Assembly (NCBI GenBank): GCA_030068145.1 | Contig: JAPJBO010000320.1 | Span: forward strand, 1-64,000 | DNA length: 64,000 bases | Source of the DNA: Diplonema papillatum | Taxonomy: Eukaryota > Euglenozoa > Diplonemea > Diplonemida > Diplonemidae | Direction: 5' to 3' | Shown here: positions 20,771 to 31,350 of the stretch, one piece after another | How the letters are laid out: the number at the start of each line of letters is the position of its first letter | How positions within the stretch are numbered: the first letter of the stretch is position 1 | The notes under the pieces: generated by a model | The model's database searches: none | Told to the model about the DNA's origin: nothing | What the model saw: the letters and a program-made list of their open reading frames with translations, nothing else | Translations under genes and position numbers: made by a program

Positions 20771-22126
20771 CTAGCTTAGGCAGTACCGATGCAGCCGGAA
20801 CATCCGCGCGAACAAGATCAGAAGCATGACAACCGTCAGGGCGAGCGGCAGTTGGTACTGTCCGAGGGAAGCCCGCGCAGAGTCGCCTTCGCTGCTGTTC
20901 CGGGCCGCAGCCGCCTCGTGCTGCTGCTGCCGCCGCTGCTCCCGCTTCGCGAGCGCGTCGGCCACCTGCAGCTTCAGCCCGGGGACCCTCTCCGCGATGA
21001 TCCGGGTGCAGTCCCTGCCGTCCGGGCCCTCGCGCTTCCAGTGGACCACGGCCAGGTGCTTCACGCTCGGCTCCAGCTTTTTCTTCGACGGCCGCGGCGC
21101 CGCCACAGCACCGCCGCCCCCCCGCGGGGCCGGGCACTGGCCGTCGGGGCCGAGGAACCACCAGCCGAGTTCGGCCATCCACGGCTGCTTGTTCGTTTTT
21201 TCGGGGATCGAGGCGTGGCCGAGCGTGATGTACGACGTGTCCGGGTAGTCTTTCAAGTAGCCGTCCGTCATGTGAAACCCTGTGGGGTAATGTGCGTCGT
21301 GGAGCACGCAAAGGACGGGTTGCGTCGCAGCGTACACTTGATACTCTAAATCCGCTCTGTACTGGTACGCTCGTGCGAACCTTGCGTCCAGGACACGCAG
21401 GGAAGCGTGCATGGCGGGTTGCTCCTTAGACTGCAGGCAGGCTTCCATCGCGGTCCAGGTGCGGTACCACAGGCGGGACCGCGCGTTGTTCCGGACAGCG
21501 ATGAATCCGCCGAGGGGTTCCACCCTGTCGGGACCCTTCCCGCCCCTATGGGCGCTGTTGACGACGAACGCGTCGCACCGGTCTGAGTCCGGGTCCCAGA
21601 ACGGCACTGTCCCATCCGCCAGCGGGTCCCTGAAGAACACCGTGTCGGCGTCGCAGAGCAGGACGTCGAGGTTCGTCAGCAGCAGCAGAGCCTCGACGAA
21701 CCGCGTCCGCTTGTGGATGAAGGCGACGTATTCCGGGGTCTTCTGGTTCGTCGGCCGCAGCAGGCCGGAGCCGATGCCGCGCCAGTAGGGCGGGTGCCAG
21801 TGCGTCTGCCCCGGCGAGAGCTTCGCAACGCCGGCGCTGGCCGCCTCATCGACGGCGACGAGCACGTAGTGCGGGTACGGGATGCGGCCCCAGCTGCACA
21901 GCATGTTCTGGATCAAGCCCTGCTCCAGGTACGCCAGGTTCGCGAAGACCACCGTCACCAACCCGCGACGAGCATTCTGAGAGAACACAGCGGTGTCGCC
22001 GAGGTCGTAGTCTACTGTTTCGAGTGTTTTGAGAGTGAAAGGTCGCTGGAGGATCCGGGGGTTTCGGGTCTCCGGGTAACTAACGTCGACAGGTTTCTTA
22101 AAGGTGTAGTTTTCTGGTATACACAT
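20771..22126 (-). CDS. GT77-type (Nucleotid_trans, PF03407-like) glycosyltransferase with C-terminal membrane segment
   Basis: 451 aa from the ATG at 22126 (MCIPENYTF). The catalytic signature LLCDADTVFFRDP, a DxD metal/nucleotide-sugar site at about 159-161, is preceded by the family's KRTRFVEALLLL helix. Later blocks GGFIAVRNN and HDAHYPTGFHM fit the same fold. A single hydrophobic segment, PLALTVVMLLILFARMF, sits near residues 430-446, eight or so residues from the end. Golgi enzymes of this class usually have an N-terminal anchor, so either an upstream exon with a signal peptide is missing (CCAG acceptor-like sites lie near the start) or the protein is tail-anchored. The acceptor sugar is unknown. 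The 3' end is repeated three times downstream. Confidence 0.8.
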   Translation of the reverse strand: MCIPENYTFKKPVDVSYPETRNPRILQRPFTLKTLETVDYDLGDTAVFSQNARRGLVTVVFANLAYLEQGLIQNMLCSWGRIPYPHYVLVAVDEAASAGVAKLSPGQTHWHPPYWRGIGSGLLRPTNQKTPEYVAFIHKRTRFVEALLLLTNLDVLLCDADTVFFRDPLADGTVPFWDPDSDRCDAFVVNSAHRGGKGPDRVEPLGGFIAVRNNARSRLWYRTWTAMEACLQSKEQPAMHASLRVLDARFARAYQYRADLEYQVYAATQPVLCVLHDAHYPTGFHMTDGYLKDYPDTSYITLGHASIPEKTNKQPWMAELGWWFLGPDGQCPAPRGGGGAVAAPRPSKKKLEPSVKHLAVVHWKREGPDGRDCTRIIAERVPGLKLQVADALAKREQRRQQQHEAAAARNSSEGDSARASLGQYQLPLALTVVMLLILFARMFRLHRYCLS

Positions 22127-22183
22127 CGTCGGTGGGCGGGGGGGCTGGGATTTTTTTAATGATATCACGGAACAGGGATTATT

Positions 22184-22250
22184 CTAATCCCCGAAATTCG
22201 GGAAAACCATGGTTAAAAAGTCCGTAGCATGGCGTGAGCGACGTTTTCTT
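22184..22250 (-). repeat. Dispersed repeat, partner at 34918-34980
   Basis: AATCCCCGAAATTCGGGAAA followed by CATGGTTAAAAAGT and CGTAGCATG is shared with 34935-34980. The core CCCCGAAATTCGGG is a perfect palindrome. Confidence 0.7.
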
Positions 22251-23690
22251 AATGAAAGCCTGGTACGCGCGACCATACATGGTGCTAACTTGCGGCGAGG
22301 CAGACGCTCGTGATACAGGGGGTTATGCACTGCAGCGGTTGGGTGAGGTCTCACCCAAAAAAACAATTTGGAAATCGGGAGGGAGGTTGGGTTGATTTAC
22401 ACTACCTCGGATTGGGTTGGGCAGCGTTTTGTGTCTGTATTCTGGGTTGGCAGGGGCAGGCTAGGTGTCTTCTGAAGGAGAAAGCTGGCTGCAGAAGGCC
22501 TGCCTTCAGCCAGACATCAGATTCTGAGGCTCAATGTACCGTACCGTCTCCCGGGGGGCGGTGCCCCCCGGACCCCCCCTGTATTAAGACTCGCCAGAGA
22601 AAACGGTATTCTGAACGAGAAAACGGGCTGCATAAGGTCCTGCTCGTGAAGTGGTGAAAAAAAAAACTGACGAGCCGTGGTGCCATCCGAGGTAGTATAT
22701 TTATTTTTCCCTCAGCTTGTCTTGTGTGGGGCCGGGGCCAGTCAGCCTTCACTAGCATCAACGTTTGAGCACCTTGTGTGGCTTTTCAGTAGCTGGCTTG
22801 GAACCCAACCGTCCGTCGCAGTCAGCCTGCGCAATGCACTATCACTTGTTCGTCCAGATCGAATGTCTCCGACGCCGACCAACATTTCTTCAAGATCAAG
22901 GAGCAGGGCATCCCCTTAGTGAATCGCCGGGTTTCGCAGCACGTTTACATCACTTGAAGCAGTCAAACTTTGAGACTTTGCTGTGAGCTTACGGGGGGAA
23001 GGAGTCGCACCCATTCACCACTGTGCCGATGCTCTCTGCTGAGCTGGAAAACAGGGCCAGCAGAGAGTCGTGCACGTCATGCTGGGCCTTGTGTCGTACC
23101 CCACATCCGTTGTCGCGGTGTGCATTTCGTCCGGAACAAAAGCCCCGTCTCCTGTGGCCATTCTTGATAGCGTCCGGAGCAGGTAGCAGCGCACGTTCCC
23201 AAATATGGCGGTGGAGACCTCAAACTGTGAGACTTCCAAAACTGGACGGAAAGGAGATGCAGAGGAAGCACGAGTTCAAGCCATCCTCGTCACCACTTCA
23301 TGCTTTACTGCGCCAATTCACCACTTCATACCGCACTGCGCCATTTCACCGCTTCATGCTTGTCAGCACTTCATTGTGCTGTGTCAACATCAGAAAACAC
23401 GCACGACCAAACTTTTGTTTTCCGATGCCCAACACCTTCCTGGTGAGTGGTTCGTTACGCGCTTAGCATTCCCACGATGAATCGACACAACTGCTCTTGT
23501 ACGTCCGCGTGAAGTGGCTAAGCGCAGTACGGCATGAAGTGGTGAAATGGGAGCACGGTAAAGTAAAACACCCCCCCGCCCAGACCCTGCTCTAACAGCA
23601 CAAAGGAAACCCCCTTCCCCCCGCCTTACAAGCCAAACGGAGACTTCAAATACCCGGCCGCTTACTACTACAAGAAGCAAGTCTTGAAAG
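22250..23690. other. Intergenic, no gene recognised
   Basis: A strong GC hairpin (GGGGGGCGGTGCCCCCC) lies near 22555. Short direct repeats of CACTTCATGC-type words occur at 23290-23370. No exon is supported. Confidence 0.45.
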
Positions 23691-23699
23691 CGTGGGGTA

Positions 23700-23935
23700 G
23701 TTTGCATACGGGGTGAAACGTCTTCGTCGACGCCGGGCGAGCCGGCGACCGCATCAAAGCAGGTGGCTACGGCAAGCGCCAACAAAGCGACCGAACGCAT
23801 TGCCGCACGTCGGCGGCTGCGCCGCTACGGCGTGTTCGATCGATTGCGAGCTCCTATGCCCCCTTCCCAACCCCCCTGCCCTCACCTGCGGGGTTGTCAG
23901 TGTTATTTGTCTGCCCAAGCCTAGGCTTTGTTAAG
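23700..23935. repeat. Dispersed repeat, partner of 9140-9300
   Basis: Shares the GCATACGGGGTGAAACGTCT start and downstream motif order with the 9.1-kb copy. The short tail GGGGTTGTCAGTGTTATTTG is an inverted match to the 9.6-kb region. Confidence 0.6.
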
Positions 23936-23959
23936 TGCCGGCTTACTAACGGCCAGCAT

Positions 23960-24595
23960 CTCCGAATCTGATTCACTAGCATTCATCCAATCTGGTTTGG
24001 GTGGCAAGGGTTCTCCTCGATCCTGCGAGTTGGCAATCTCCCTTTCTATGCAAGTCTTTCTCAAGCCGATTGGTCAGCTCGAGAACCAATGCCCTGTTAT
24101 CTCCGGATCTGCTGTCCAAACTGGTTTGCACGGCAAGAGTGCTCCTCGATCCTGCGAGTTGGCAATCACCCAATGCGATCCCGTGTGATGCAAATCTTTG
24201 CTCAAAGCCGACTGGTCAGCTCGAGAGGAAGAATGCCCTGTTATCTCCGGATCTGCTGCATCAACTCTTGTCCAAACTGGTTTGCACGGCAAGAGTGCTC
24301 CTCGATCCTGCGAGTTGGCAATCACCCAATGCGATCCCGTGCGATGCAAGTCTTTGCTCAAAGCCGACTGGTCAGCTCGAGAGGAAGAATGCCCTGTTAT
24401 CTCCGGATCTGCTGCATCAACTCTTATCCAACGGGTTTGCGCGGCGAGAATGCTCCCCGATCTTGCGAGTTGGCAATCACCCGTGCGATGCAAGTCTTTA
24501 CTCAAGGCCGATTGGTGAGCTCGAGAAAGAATGTCCGGGTATCTCCGAATCTGCTGCATCAGTTCTTACTTGACAGATCACATATCCAATTTGGT
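23960..24595. repeat. ~140-165-bp tandem repeat, about 4.3 copies
   Basis: Units contain GGCAAGAGTGCTCCTCGATC, GCGAGTTGGCAATCACCC, GCCGACTGGTCAGCTCGAGA and GTTATCTCCGGATCTGCT. Copies start near 23995, 24130, 24290 and 24440. Divergence is greatest at the ends of the array, as expected for an ageing satellite. Confidence 0.8.
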
Positions 24596-24783
24596 TTGCG
24601 GCAAGGGCTGCTTCGGACGTGCCGATACAGTGCCGACGCCGTGGGCCCGCTCTCCCGCATTCTCGCAAGCTAGAATGACGCCGAGTGCTTGCCCAGCTTC
24701 GCCCGTGGATCACCGTTAAACAGCAAAAGGCAGAGACAGGTGATGAACAGGGCGAGCAGAGTGCGGCCGAAGTTTCGTATTGG

Positions 24784-25078
24784 CTGGGTGATCCACCTAA
24801 TGTTCAGCAGATGTCTTCACAACCTTTTCGTCGTCTTGTTGCGTTAGTGGGTGTCATTTGCAAGCAAATGAGCACCACACTATGCACAACTTTTTCACAA
24901 TCAGTGTTGACCCATAGTTCTGCAGAGTTCTCAGAGTTCTGCAAAGGTCTGCAGAGTTCTGCAAATTTGCGTAGTGTGGTACTCATTTGCATGCAAATGA
25001 CTCCCCACTAACGCAACAAGAAACCAAGTTGTGAAAAGTTGTGTAAGTTCTGTGGCTAAAAAATAGGTGGATCACCCC
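24784..25078. mobile_element. MITE-like DNA element, 295 bp, with terminal inverted repeats and ATTGG target duplication
   Basis: The left end GGGTGATCCACCTA (24786) matches the reverse complement of the right end TAGGTGGATCACCC. ATTGG stands directly outside both ends (24779-24783 and 25079-25083), fitting a 5-bp target-site duplication. Inside, inverted arms continue: GTTGCGTTAGTGGG and CATTTGCAAGCAAATGAG on the left face their complements near 24985-25022. The centre has GTTCTGCAGAGTTCT repeats. There is no ORF, so it would be non-autonomous. Confidence 0.75.
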
Positions 25079-25324
25079 ATTGGTATACATGTTCTTTCTG
25101 CGGGGCACGAGACGAGCGCGCCACAGCCAGAGTGCAAATCTATTGGGAGGCGTCGCGGTGCCGCCGTGCGCAACACCCTCACCGAAGCACGGCAGAAAAT
25201 GGGGGCGGAAGACCCATCACCGAACCGTCTGCTAAGCTGGGCTCGCACCGAAAGCTCCCGTCACCCGGATACAACTCAACGGTAGAGTCCAGCCTCAGAA
25301 GCAGTTCAAGCTGGCGTTAAAAAA

Positions 25325-25445
25325 GCGAGCGTCACACCCGCGTTTCGGGTGTGGTTTTACACGCGTTTTGGTTGTAGCACCCGCTTTTCGGGTGTGACTC
25401 GGGCACACCCTTTTTCTCCAGCATCTGAAGCTGGACCTCACCATG
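25325..25445 (+). repeat. Dispersed hairpin repeat (CACCCGCTTTTCGGGTG), copy 1
   Basis: Two inverted CACCCG…CGGGTG hairpins around TTTTACACGCGTTTTGGTTG, then GACTCGGGCACACC and AGCATCTGAAGCTGGACC. Related copies are at 27500-27580 (partial, inverted in part) and 60920-61030. Confidence 0.8.
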
Positions 25446-25599
25446 TAGAACCAAAACAGGGCTGCGCCAAATACAGCAAATGATCGAAGGCTTTGGGAAA
25501 ACCCGCCTTCTCGGTATGGTATCAAAAGCGTTGAATAGGCGCGAGCAGAGGGTGGGGTTGCTGCACGGCACCATCCATTGTGTGCTCCAGCACTGGTGG

Positions 25600-25810
25600 G
25601 GAAGTTAAGCTGTGCGGTCCGTTTTGCGGCCAAATCCGGTGTAAAAATCCGCGCGAATCCAGTGTGAAATCCGCTGAATCCATTGTGAAGCGATCACCTG
25701 TTTTTTTTGCGGTGTCCATCGGATTCCACACGGATTGGGTGTCACACTGGATTTCCCACTGGAAGTGCGGATCTCACACCGGATTTCACATGGAGTATGC
25801 GGCTTAATTT
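25600..25810. repeat. Region of degenerate inverted GTGTGAAATCC / GGATTTCACAC words
   Basis: At least eight ATCCnnTGTGAAATCC-like or complementary words lie within 200 bp, so the strand can fold on itself. No gene seen. The following 25810-26050 has nothing recognisable. Confidence 0.5.
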
Positions 25811-26049
25811 GACTCAACACGGGGAATTTTACTAGGTCAGGACGATCTCAAGGATTGACAGATTGAGAGCTCTTTCTCGATGAATTGTGTGGTGGTGCAT
25901 GGCCGCTCCTGGTTGGTGGAGTGATTTGTCAGGTTGATTCCGTTAACGAACGAGATCTCGACCCTTAAATAGGTGGGCGTGTCGTTGTAGGGGGTGTCTT
26001 TTGGCATCGGCGGCTTGCTGCTTACCCGAGACGCGCACTACTTCTTAAG

Positions 26050-26292
26050 TGTACCGAAAGCAGTACATCCACTGAGGTGCACCACCGTGCGAGGAACAGC
26101 AGCGACATGCACATGGCGCTGATCATCAGAAGCTTCGCAAGCATTGAACTCCTGCCGCAGCATGTAAGCCGTGTGCCGAAAGCAGCACATCAACTGAGGT
26201 GCACCACCGTGCGAGGAACAGCAGCGACATGCACACGGCGCCGATCATCAGAAGCTTCGCAAGCAGTGCACTCCTGCCACAACATGTGAGCC
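26050..26292 (-). pseudogene. Two tandem degraded copies of part of the adjacent membrane-protein gene
   Basis: Both ~115-bp copies (about 26065-26178 and 26179-26292) match the DNA of the neighbouring gene around 26455-26560 (the WQEF…MYKAMCL segment) but have lost the frame. They are closer to one another (CACCGTGCGAGGAACAGCAG in both) than to the parent. Confidence 0.7.
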
Positions 26293-26298
26293 GTGCAA

Positions 26299-26808
26299 TC
26301 ACCGTGCGCGCTTCAAGTACAAGTGCGCCGCAGCAGCTAGCGGAACAACGACGTAGTGCGCGATCAGAATCCTGCGGCCTTCGGTGGTGTAGCCGCCGCA
26401 CAGTTTCTCCGTCGACTCGAACACGACCACGTTTCCGTACACGAACCAGCACACGAGGAAAAGCAGCGCCAAGCACATGGCTTTGTACATCATCGGCCTC
26501 GCGGCGATGCTGAACTCCTGCCACAGCATGTGCACAGTGTACCGGAAGCAGTACAGCAGCTGGGCTCCCCATCCGACGGCGCCGTGCACAATGAGCCACC
26601 TGCCGACCTCTTGGTCGCACGCTTTACCCCCGGGGTCCAAGTCTGTGTTCCTGGCGAACACGATCATACACCAACTGGGAAGCATGACCAGGGCCAGCGC
26701 CACAACCGACACGATCAAGCTCAACTGCGGACTCGAGACCGCCTTGTCGAAAACGTCGTCGCCATCGTGCCCGGTCCCCAACGCACCTCTGGCAACGAAC
26801 GAGGCCAT
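26299..26808 (-). CDS. Multi-spanning membrane protein, possibly 3' part of a longer gene
   Basis: 169 aa with four hydrophobic segments (about 30-53, 73-96, 107-130 and 147-165), including VVALALVMLPSWCMIVFA and ALLFLVCWFVYGNVVVF. His, Trp and Arg occur near the membrane segments (YCFRYTVHMLWQEF). I do not recognise the family. The frame is open a few codons upstream of the ATG (AAGALYM), and an ACAG acceptor-like site lies about 35 bases further, so an earlier exon is possible. Part of the gene has been copied twice downstream. No signal peptide is evident. Confidence 0.6.
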   Translation of the reverse strand: MASFVARGALGTGHDGDDVFDKAVSSPQLSLIVSVVALALVMLPSWCMIVFARNTDLDPGGKACDQEVGRWLIVHGAVGWGAQLLYCFRYTVHMLWQEFSIAARPMMYKAMCLALLFLVCWFVYGNVVVFESTEKLCGGYTTEGRRILIAHYVVVPLAAAAHLYLKRAR

Positions 26809-26849
26809 GTAGAGCGCCCCCGCCGCCCACCTGTTCTGTTCTCCGTATG

Positions 26850-27235
26850 CAGGCTGGGGTTTGCTTGTTTTACTTGTTATTTGTGTTTCCGACGGGTTGT
26901 GCTGAACCTCATGAGGTTCAGCTTCGTGTGTAGTAGTGGGACAGGGGTAGGGATGAAGAAAACAGGAAATGTTGCGGTGGTTCGTTGGTATGGTAGTTTG
27001 TGCTGGTATACCAGGAATAATTTCCCCCCCGGGGGGGGGGGGGGACGTTGTTATTGGTGCTGGTTTTGAGGGATTAGGAAAAGGTAAGAAATCTTTTTGC
27101 GTTGGCCTCCGCCGATCTGGTAGTTCGTGCTACCTCTGTTCTTTTACACTCGTTCTTTCCCTACTCACTACTGTACGTACTCTTTCACTCTTTTACTCTC
27201 TTTGGCTAGCCATAAAAGTACATTAAACGCAAGCC
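26850..27235 (+). repeat. Dispersed repeat, partner at 37535-37705
   Basis: TTATTGGTGCTGGTT, GGGATTAGGAAAAGGTAA, CGTGCTACCTC and the stretch to CTCTTTGGCTAGCCATAAAAG are shared with 37535-37705. A G/C run of about 20 bp lies at 27026. Confidence 0.7.
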
Positions 27236-27940
27236 GGCAGGCCGTCAACAGACGCAGCACGAAAAGCTAACGTCGCCGGTGCAGCATCTCAGCCTTGCGT
27301 CCTTTTATCTACAACAGACACTGAGCCAGACTTCAGCCCTGTTAGGTCGAGATTCCGGTTGTTCCGTGGGCGAACGTCACTCCCCGAAGTTGACGTACGT
27401 GCAAAAACGTTCGTGCGTACGCAGGCCCTTGAGGCCCCGAAACACCTGACCTTCTTTGGTGCGGTCGGTGAAGCAGCGTTTGCACCGCAGTTCCGGGGGG
27501 GTTTTGCCCGAGTCACACCCGAAAAGCGGGTGTGTCACCCGCTTTTTAACTCCAGCTTTAACTCCAGCTTCTGAGGCTGCTCACATCCCCGACAGGGTGT
27601 GTCAACTTGCAGCCAAAACCGAAAAGACTGTCGCGCATACGAACCTTGTTGTACGAAAACTTTACGGGGAGGTCTCCAGGCCCAATTCTCTGAGTGCTTG
27701 GTTTCAACCACTACGAAGGACCGCGCAGTTCGGGACTACTTCGGAGACAGCACCGTTTGCACAGATAAATTTGTTTTGCTGGCTCGTTGGGAAATACCCC
27801 TAAAAAAAATTCCCCCCGCCCATCCGAGGTGTGGTCACCTTTCACACTGCAATCTGCAGCAGCCGTTTCCCAAATAAGGAAACGCCGTTTCCTTGAAAGT
27901 ATAGAAACGGAAACGGAAACGGGAAATGTTTCCGTTTACT
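27236..27940. other. Intergenic with a partial hairpin repeat
   Basis: Bases 27505-27580 carry CACACCCGAAAAGCGGGTGT and AACTCCAGCTTCTGAGGCTG, related to the copies at 25.3 and 60.9 kb. The segment 27870-27935 is a run of GGAAACGGAAACG words. No gene seen. Confidence 0.5.
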
Positions 27941-27949
27941 TGCCATCAT

Positions 27950-29850
27950 AGCCCTAGGCATAGGTGACGGGCGAGTCACGACTCGCCCCAGACTCGCCCT
28001 AGGCATAGTGGTCAAACGATTCGCATTCTCGCATATTATCGCATTTGGGACTTATCGCATTTTCATTCGCATTGTCGCACGATTATTGCATATTATCGCG
28101 TATTATCGCACATTATCGCATGTGCGATTGAGATTATCGCACGATTATCGCACATTATCGCGGCAGTCCTTTGGCGGACCCGGAGCGAGGCAGGATGGCT
28201 TGACAGGCGCAGAAAGTGAGAAAACGAGTCCGCGGAGCTCGTCGTGTGAGCCGGACCATCCCCTCTTGATAGACCGTGATAGACCGAAGAATACAGTACC
28301 GGGCAACTCGATGCAGCTCTAGGGACTAGGGATGGACCTGATAGACCGTGGTGGACCGTGATTGACACTGTGATAAACAGCGGCAGGCACTTCGATGCAG
28401 TTTCAAGAGATAGGGACGGACCGGCTCATCGTCGTGAGCCCTTCTCACTCGCGCCGTGCTACCGTGACGCTTTGACAACTGCGATGGCTCGATCCCTTCT
28501 TGGTCAACAAAACGTGCAAGCTCTCTTTCATCGGCTTCATCAACGACTTAAGCTTTGCCGACACGGGAGCCTCACGGGAGCCTCAGCCTTCCCCGGGAAG
28601 TGGCAACAAGGTGTATGCTCTTTACGCTGCCTGGGTACGCCACAATGCCGAGATTCACACACCACCCACGTTTTGCAGCTGGAAGGAGGACAGAAGTGAT
28701 GTTAAACGACATAGAAGCAGCTTGCTCCAAGGACCGCTGGAACGACGCCAAACCCGTGTATCCGCAGGACGTACCCTTCGCCCAATGGAAACTGAAGTTT
28801 CTCATCAAGGCGTTTAGCCGCCGCCGTAGGCCGTGCCGTGACGTTGTGGGTGTCTATCAAGCTCTCACAGTTCCTTGTATTTTCTCCTGCTTCATCCGGA
28901 AGTCGTCCACCGAAACAACCCTTGCACTGGTAGGGCGCCGCCTGCCATATCATGACTTCGCACCCACTTCCGTACCCTACTCATGGCCGAGACCATCGTC
29001 AGCAACCCGACGACAGACAGATGCCTCTTGCAATGTCAATCTCTGGCTGGCGGGTGAGCTCGCCTCGCGGGGGATCGCGCATTGTAGCGCTGTGGGCTCT
29101 CTTCTTCTTTGTGACTGCACGGCCAACGGTCTACTTAACGCCTTGATGAGAAACTTCAGTTTCCATTGAGCGAAGGGTACGTCCTGCGGACACACGGGTT
29201 TGGCGTCGTTCCAGCGGTCCTTGGAGGCAAGCTGCTTCTATGCCGTTTATCATCAGTTTCGTCCTCCTTGTGCGTGGCGTATCCAGGCAGCGTAAAGAGC
29301 ATAAACCTTGTCGCCACTTCCCGGGGAAGGCTGAGGCTCCCGTGTCAGCAACGCTTAAGTCGTTTTGGTGCCGGTGCGTGGACATCTCTCACGCCGGGCT
29401 TTTGTCTGGTTCCGGCTGTTTCACTGGGGCTCGCCGAACATGGTCTTCCCTCGTACACAAGTCATGGTTGGTCTTGTTTCGGCGGTTTGTCAAGTTCCAG
29501 AATGACACTGTCTTCTGGAGACCCCCATGTGCTTCTTGCGTCTGGAGAGCATCTGGACAACTTCAGCAGATACTACGACCAGCTGGCACGATCGATGGGG
29601 CGGCAACGGAATCTGGATGTGGTTGCCAGAAAGGACAGGTTCTCAGCACTCTTGCTACAAACCCCAGAGAAAGTCACAAAGCTTTCCCCCGGAACCAACC
29701 CCTACAGGGGTACATCCTCGGTACAAATAGAGTATAATGGATTATCGCATACTATCGCATGCCGATTATGTGCGATAATCTTGTGCGATAATGCGATAAT
29801 TATTATCGCATGCGAATCGTTTGACCACTATGCCTAGGGCCCTCGAGCCC
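27950..29850. mobile_element. Nested inverted-repeat (foldback-like) element
   Basis: Outer arms: CCTAGGCATAGTGGTCAAAC at about 28000, inverted at about 29820-29840. Next, tracts of ATTATCGCA words (28030-28165) face complementary tracts (29740-29815). Inner arms: 28531-28820 match the reverse complement of 29140-29395 along ~240 bp with a small deletion. The ~320-bp loop (28821-29139) is unique here. Between outer and inner left arms lies a segment shared with 61145-61320 (repeated ATAGACCGTG words). No transposase is recognised. Open frames in the arms (for example DVPFAQWKLKFLIKA) might be element-coded remains. Confidence 0.7.
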
Positions 29851-30575
29851 CCAAACTCGCCTTTTGACTCGCCCACTCGCCCCAGACTCGCCCACTCGCC
29901 CCAGACTCGCCCAACTCGCCCTCCGACTCGCCCAAGTCGCCCCAGACTCGCCCACTCGCCCTCCGACTCGCCCAAGTCGCCCTCCGACTCGCCCAAGTCG
30001 CCCCCGACTCGCCCAAGTCGCCCCAGACTCGCCCAAGTCGCCCCAGACTCGCCCAAGTCGCCCCAGACTCGCCCAAGTCGCCCCAGACTCGCCCAAGTCG
30101 CCCTCCGACTCGCCCAAGTCGCCCCAGACTCGCCCAAGTCGCCCCAGACTCGCCCAACTCGCCCTCCGACTCGCCCAAGTCGCCCCAGACTCGCCCACTC
30201 GCCCCAGACTCGCCCAACTCGCCCTCCGACTCGCCCAAGTCGCCCCAGACTCGCCCAAGTCGCCCTCCGACTCGCCCAAGTCGCCCTCCGACTCGCCCAA
30301 GTCGCCCCAGACTCGCCCAAGTCGCCCCAGACTCGCCCAAGTCGCCCCAGACTCGCCCAAGTCGCCCCAGACTCGCCCAAGTCGCCCCAGACTCGCCCAA
30401 CTCGCCCTCCGACTCGCCCAAGTCGCCCCAGACTCGCCCAAGTCGCCCTCCGACTCGCCCAAGTCGCCCTCCGACTCGCCCAAGTCGCCCCAGACTCGCC
30501 CACTCGCCCTCCGACTCGCTCAAGTCGCCCCAGACTCGCCCACTCGCCCCAAACTCGCTCCCCTAACGCGTTTAG
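29851..30575. repeat. 20-bp tandem array CCCAGACTCGCCCAAGTCGC
   Basis: About 35 units built of GACTCGCC plus CAAGTCGCCCCA or CTCCGACTCGCC variants. It starts immediately outside the foldback element's right end; the left end also abuts a two-unit stretch of the same motif (27968-27998). Long open frames on both strands result from the repeat. Confidence 0.85.
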
Positions 30576-30929
30576 AGGGTGCTTGGATTGGGTAGGGTGT
30601 GGTCGTTCTGCTACGGCGTGAAAAGCCAGGAAGTTTCGACGCTAATCTTCGACTCTTGATTATGTTCACCGGGTTGCGTGCTCGTCAGGAAGATCCCGGT
30701 GCCTGGCTTTTCTCTCAACTCCTCCGGCTGAAAAAGGCCGTCGCTGCCATACTACTAGGGGTGCCCACTCCTTAAGGTCTACAGTCCGATTTTTTTGTCA
30801 GGAAGCCAATTTTCAACATATTAGTGATTTTGAGAGCGACTTCACCCTCCGAACCGTTAGCAATCGCTTTAAAAACGTTTTTAACCCCCAGTCGGGGGAC
30901 AGCGAGGCAGAAAACTGCGTTTTTAGGGG

Positions 30930-31350
30930 GTATTTCACGCGTTCCCGGTCGTCGAGTAAGGCAGGTCGAGCAATAGGTGCGGAGGACGCAACTCTGGTGA
31001 AAGCGCGGCCTTGCATACCGACTTGCGAAAGAGAACACGTTCTATTGGGACGTAAGTCCGCATCCTTTGCCGACAAGGACAGCGGCGGCTACGGAAGCCT
31101 TGCACAGATCTCGACTGGGGTCCTTCAAATCACGCTGCCTGCGATCCCATTCGACTCGAGGATACGAGAAAAAGCGGTGCATTTTTCTCTCAACTCCCTA
31201 CGGCTTCCGTAACCGCCTCAAGTCCTTGTCGGCAAAGGATGCGGAATAGAACGTGTTCTCTTTCGCAAGTCGCCGCGCTTTCACCAGAGTTGCGTCCTCC
31301 GCACCTATTGCTCGACCTGCCTTACTCGACGACCGGGAACGCCGCTAGGC
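30930..31350. repeat. Foldback: ~150-bp inverted repeat with ~75-bp loop
   Basis: 30935-31115 (GTTCCCGGTCGTCGAGTAAG, GCAATAGGTGCGGAGGACGC, CATCCTTTGCCGACAAGGAC) pairs with the reverse complement of 31200-31350. The loop carries CTGCCTGCGATCCCATTCGA, which is repeated directly at 31478-31500 with its AGAAAAAGCGGT continuation. Nothing coding is recognised in 30575-30930. Confidence 0.8.

Noticed and set aside
29766..30621. Four overlapping long ORFs over the 20-bp array
   Set aside because: Open in several frames on both strands solely because the GACTCGCCC repeat has no stops.
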